Position numbers and translations under genes: made by a program. DNA of 15,127 bases from a bacterium (GTDB taxonomy: Bacteria; Latescibacterota; UBA2968; UBA8231): contig JAQCJA010000055.1 in the NCBI GenBank assembly GCA_027593305.1, positions 1-15,127 of the forward strand, in the 5' to 3' direction. Each line of letters opens with the position of its first letter. The stretch's first letter is position 1. The notes beneath the pieces were generated by a model. It was not told where the DNA came from. It made no database searches and worked only from the letters and a program-made list of their open reading frames with translations. Below are positions 14,030 to 15,127 of this stretch, piece after piece.

Positions 14030-15127
14030 TCAGGTGGGTCGACGGTAGAAGCGGGTCCAGTCCTGCGTCGGTTCGTAGCCCAGGATGCGGCGCGCCCGTT
14101 CGATGGAAAACTTCCCCTGCCCCAGATGGCTGTGCAGGTTGAACTCTTCGTAGTTGTCAGGCAACGAGTCGATCTCGAGGGCCAGGCGACAGGCGTGCTG
14201 CAGGTCGTCCCAGACGATGTTGAAGGGGGCGAAGTCCTTGCCCGTGATCGGCTCCGTCGGTGCCGCACTCAAGCCGTTGAACAGGTAACAGGGCGTAACG
14301 ATGCCGTAGGTGCGCGCAAAGATCCGGCAGATCTCGCGGCTCAGCATCTTGGTCGTGGAGTACCAGCCCGTGCCCGGTGCATCCGGCGGATTGTCGATGT
14401 CAAAGGCGTGATCGTAGTAGGGCCGCACATACTCGGGGCCGCTGTGCAGCACTTTGCGGATGCCCAGCGCCGCCGCCGCCCGCATCACGTGCCATGCGCC
14501 GCGCACGTTGACGTGGAAACTCAGATCGGCATCGTTGCGCACCACCGTGTAGTTCATGATCGCATCATGGCCTCTGGCTGCGGCCAGCACCTGCTCATAG
14601 CTGGTGACATCGACCGTATCGATGGGGGTGCCATCCGGATGGGGCTTCACATCTGCAAGGGTCAGGTCATAGTGCGGGACCAGACCGGGCGTGAGGAAGG
14701 GGCCGATCATACCGGAGGCACCGAGAAAGAGCACCTTCTTCTTTGCCGTGGCAGGTGTTGCTGCGGGCGCGGGCGCCGGGATCTGCTGCGCCCAGGGCCG
14801 CTTCACGGGCGCCAGGTCCCCTGCCGCCGCCCACGCTTCGCCGAAGCTGTGCTGCGCCTGAAAAACCTGCCCGGCGCGATCACTTACATACTTCGGATGG
14901 GGCGGTGTCGCACACACGTGGAACAGTTGCCAGCGTCGGGACCAGTTGGGGTTGTCGGCGCTGTGCTGCGACGTCATTTGTGTCAGGGCCCCCTGAAAGG
15001 CCCGCACCGCATCACGCGGGTCCAGCCAGCTCAGATCCGGCGCCTGGCCGATGACCTCGTCCTGTGCGGCGATCGTGCCCAGGCGCAGCGCCGTCACACC
15101 CACGAGGAAATCCCGGGCAAACTCCCG
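14030..15127 (-). CDS. Tandem SDR (NAD-dependent epimerase/dehydratase-like) protein, N-terminus outside window
   Basis: 366 codons are visible and the frame is open to the right edge. The first about 115 residues are the C-terminal part of one extended SDR: VTALRLGTI, LSWLDPRDAVRAFQGAL, then a WQLFHVCAT strand. A linker rich in Ala and Pro (about residues 117-128) leads into a complete second SDR. It has the NAD-binding KVLFLGASGMIG (Rossmann GxSGxIG at 136-142), a TVDVTSYEQV segment, LHSGPEYVRP, the catalytic YSTTK (Tyr256, Lys260) and a C-terminal RARRILGYEP. The whole protein is thus at least a double SDR, probably about 550-600 residues. Such proteins act on nucleotide sugars or related polyols; the substrate is unknown. 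A GTG at 15103 lies inside the first domain and is not the start. It ends facing the DapA-like gene. Confidence 0.85.
   Translation of the reverse strand, partial: REFARDFLVGVTALRLGTIAAQDEVIGQAPDLSWLDPRDAVRAFQGALTQMTSQHSADNPNWSRRWQLFHVCATPPHPKYVSDRAGQVFQAQHSFGEAWAAAGDLAPVKRPWAQQIPAPAPAATPATAKKKVLFLGASGMIGPFLTPGLVPHYDLTLADVKPHPDGTPIDTVDVTSYEQVLAAARGHDAIMNYTVVRNDADLSFHVNVRGAWHVMRAAAALGIRKVLHSGPEYVRPYYDHAFDIDNPPDAPGTGWYSTTKMLSREICRIFARTYGIVTPCYLFNGLSAAPTEPITGKDFAPFNIVWDDLQHACRLALEIDSLPDNYEEFNLHSHLGQGKFSIERARRILGYEPTQDWTRFYRRPT

Noticed and set aside
1..15127. CRISPR array, tRNA, rRNA, transposon or phage genes
   Set aside because: No regularly spaced repeats, cloverleaf-like segments, transposase motifs or terminal inverted repeats were noticed on either strand.

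Overview
The window is about 15 kb of GC-rich DNA, roughly 60 % G+C by eye, from a Gram-negative bacterium. The Gram-negative reading rests on a DUF481-type beta-barrel protein, an exported FKBP lipoprotein and a secreted LA_2272-like repeat protein. The mix of a phytanoyl-CoA dioxygenase-like enzyme, a DapA-like aldolase, SDR epimerases, a CBM9-SUMF1 fusion and a remnant of an uncharacterised fucosidase-like hydrolase recalls environmental genomes of Planctomycetota or Latescibacterota type. That is an impression only, because no marker gene is present.

Left part (1-6809). A secreted repeat protein runs off the left edge. Facing away from it is a broken streptomycin 6-kinase-family gene (370-1212), followed by an intact membrane fatty acid desaturase (1348-2406). 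Next is a minus-strand run of three genes: a cyclic-nucleotide-binding protein, an FKBP lipoprotein and a phosphotriesterase-like amidohydrolase (4352 down to 2407). The desaturase and the phosphotriesterase-like gene end stop-to-stop. A small SGNH hydrolase (4472-5041) diverges from the cNMP gene and converges on a DUF481 barrel protein (5821-5057). An intact APH-type kinase (5910-6809) diverges from the barrel gene.

Middle part (6810-10115). A compact minus-strand gene string reads right to left: the C-terminal remnant of a fucosidase-like hydrolase, a class I methyltransferase with two compensating frameshifts, and an intact second methyltransferase. The genes overlap by 8 and 4 bases, as in a translationally coupled operon, although the first two are damaged. 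The stretch 8765-9475 has no gene I can support. It is followed by a strong intrinsic terminator and the gene of a variant HU-family DNA-binding protein (9914-9585).

Right part (10115-15127). A large cytoplasmic fusion protein (unknown N-terminal domain, CBM9-like domain, C-terminal SUMF1/FGE-like domain) is read divergently from a tight pair coding for a PhyH-like dioxygenase and a DapA-like lyase, 5 bases apart. That pair converges on a protein with two SDR domains that runs off the right edge. The enzymes look like a small catabolic or tailoring cluster for a carbohydrate-like or organic-acid substrate, but no sequence feature names the substrate. Several conserved positions depart from the family norm: a HisGlyGly where PhyH enzymes have HisXAsp, no YNxP tyrosine in the DapA-like protein, and loss of one FGE catalytic cysteine. 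This right-hand block is the best candidate for undescribed biochemistry here. No CRISPR array, tRNA, rRNA, insertion sequence or phage gene was seen.
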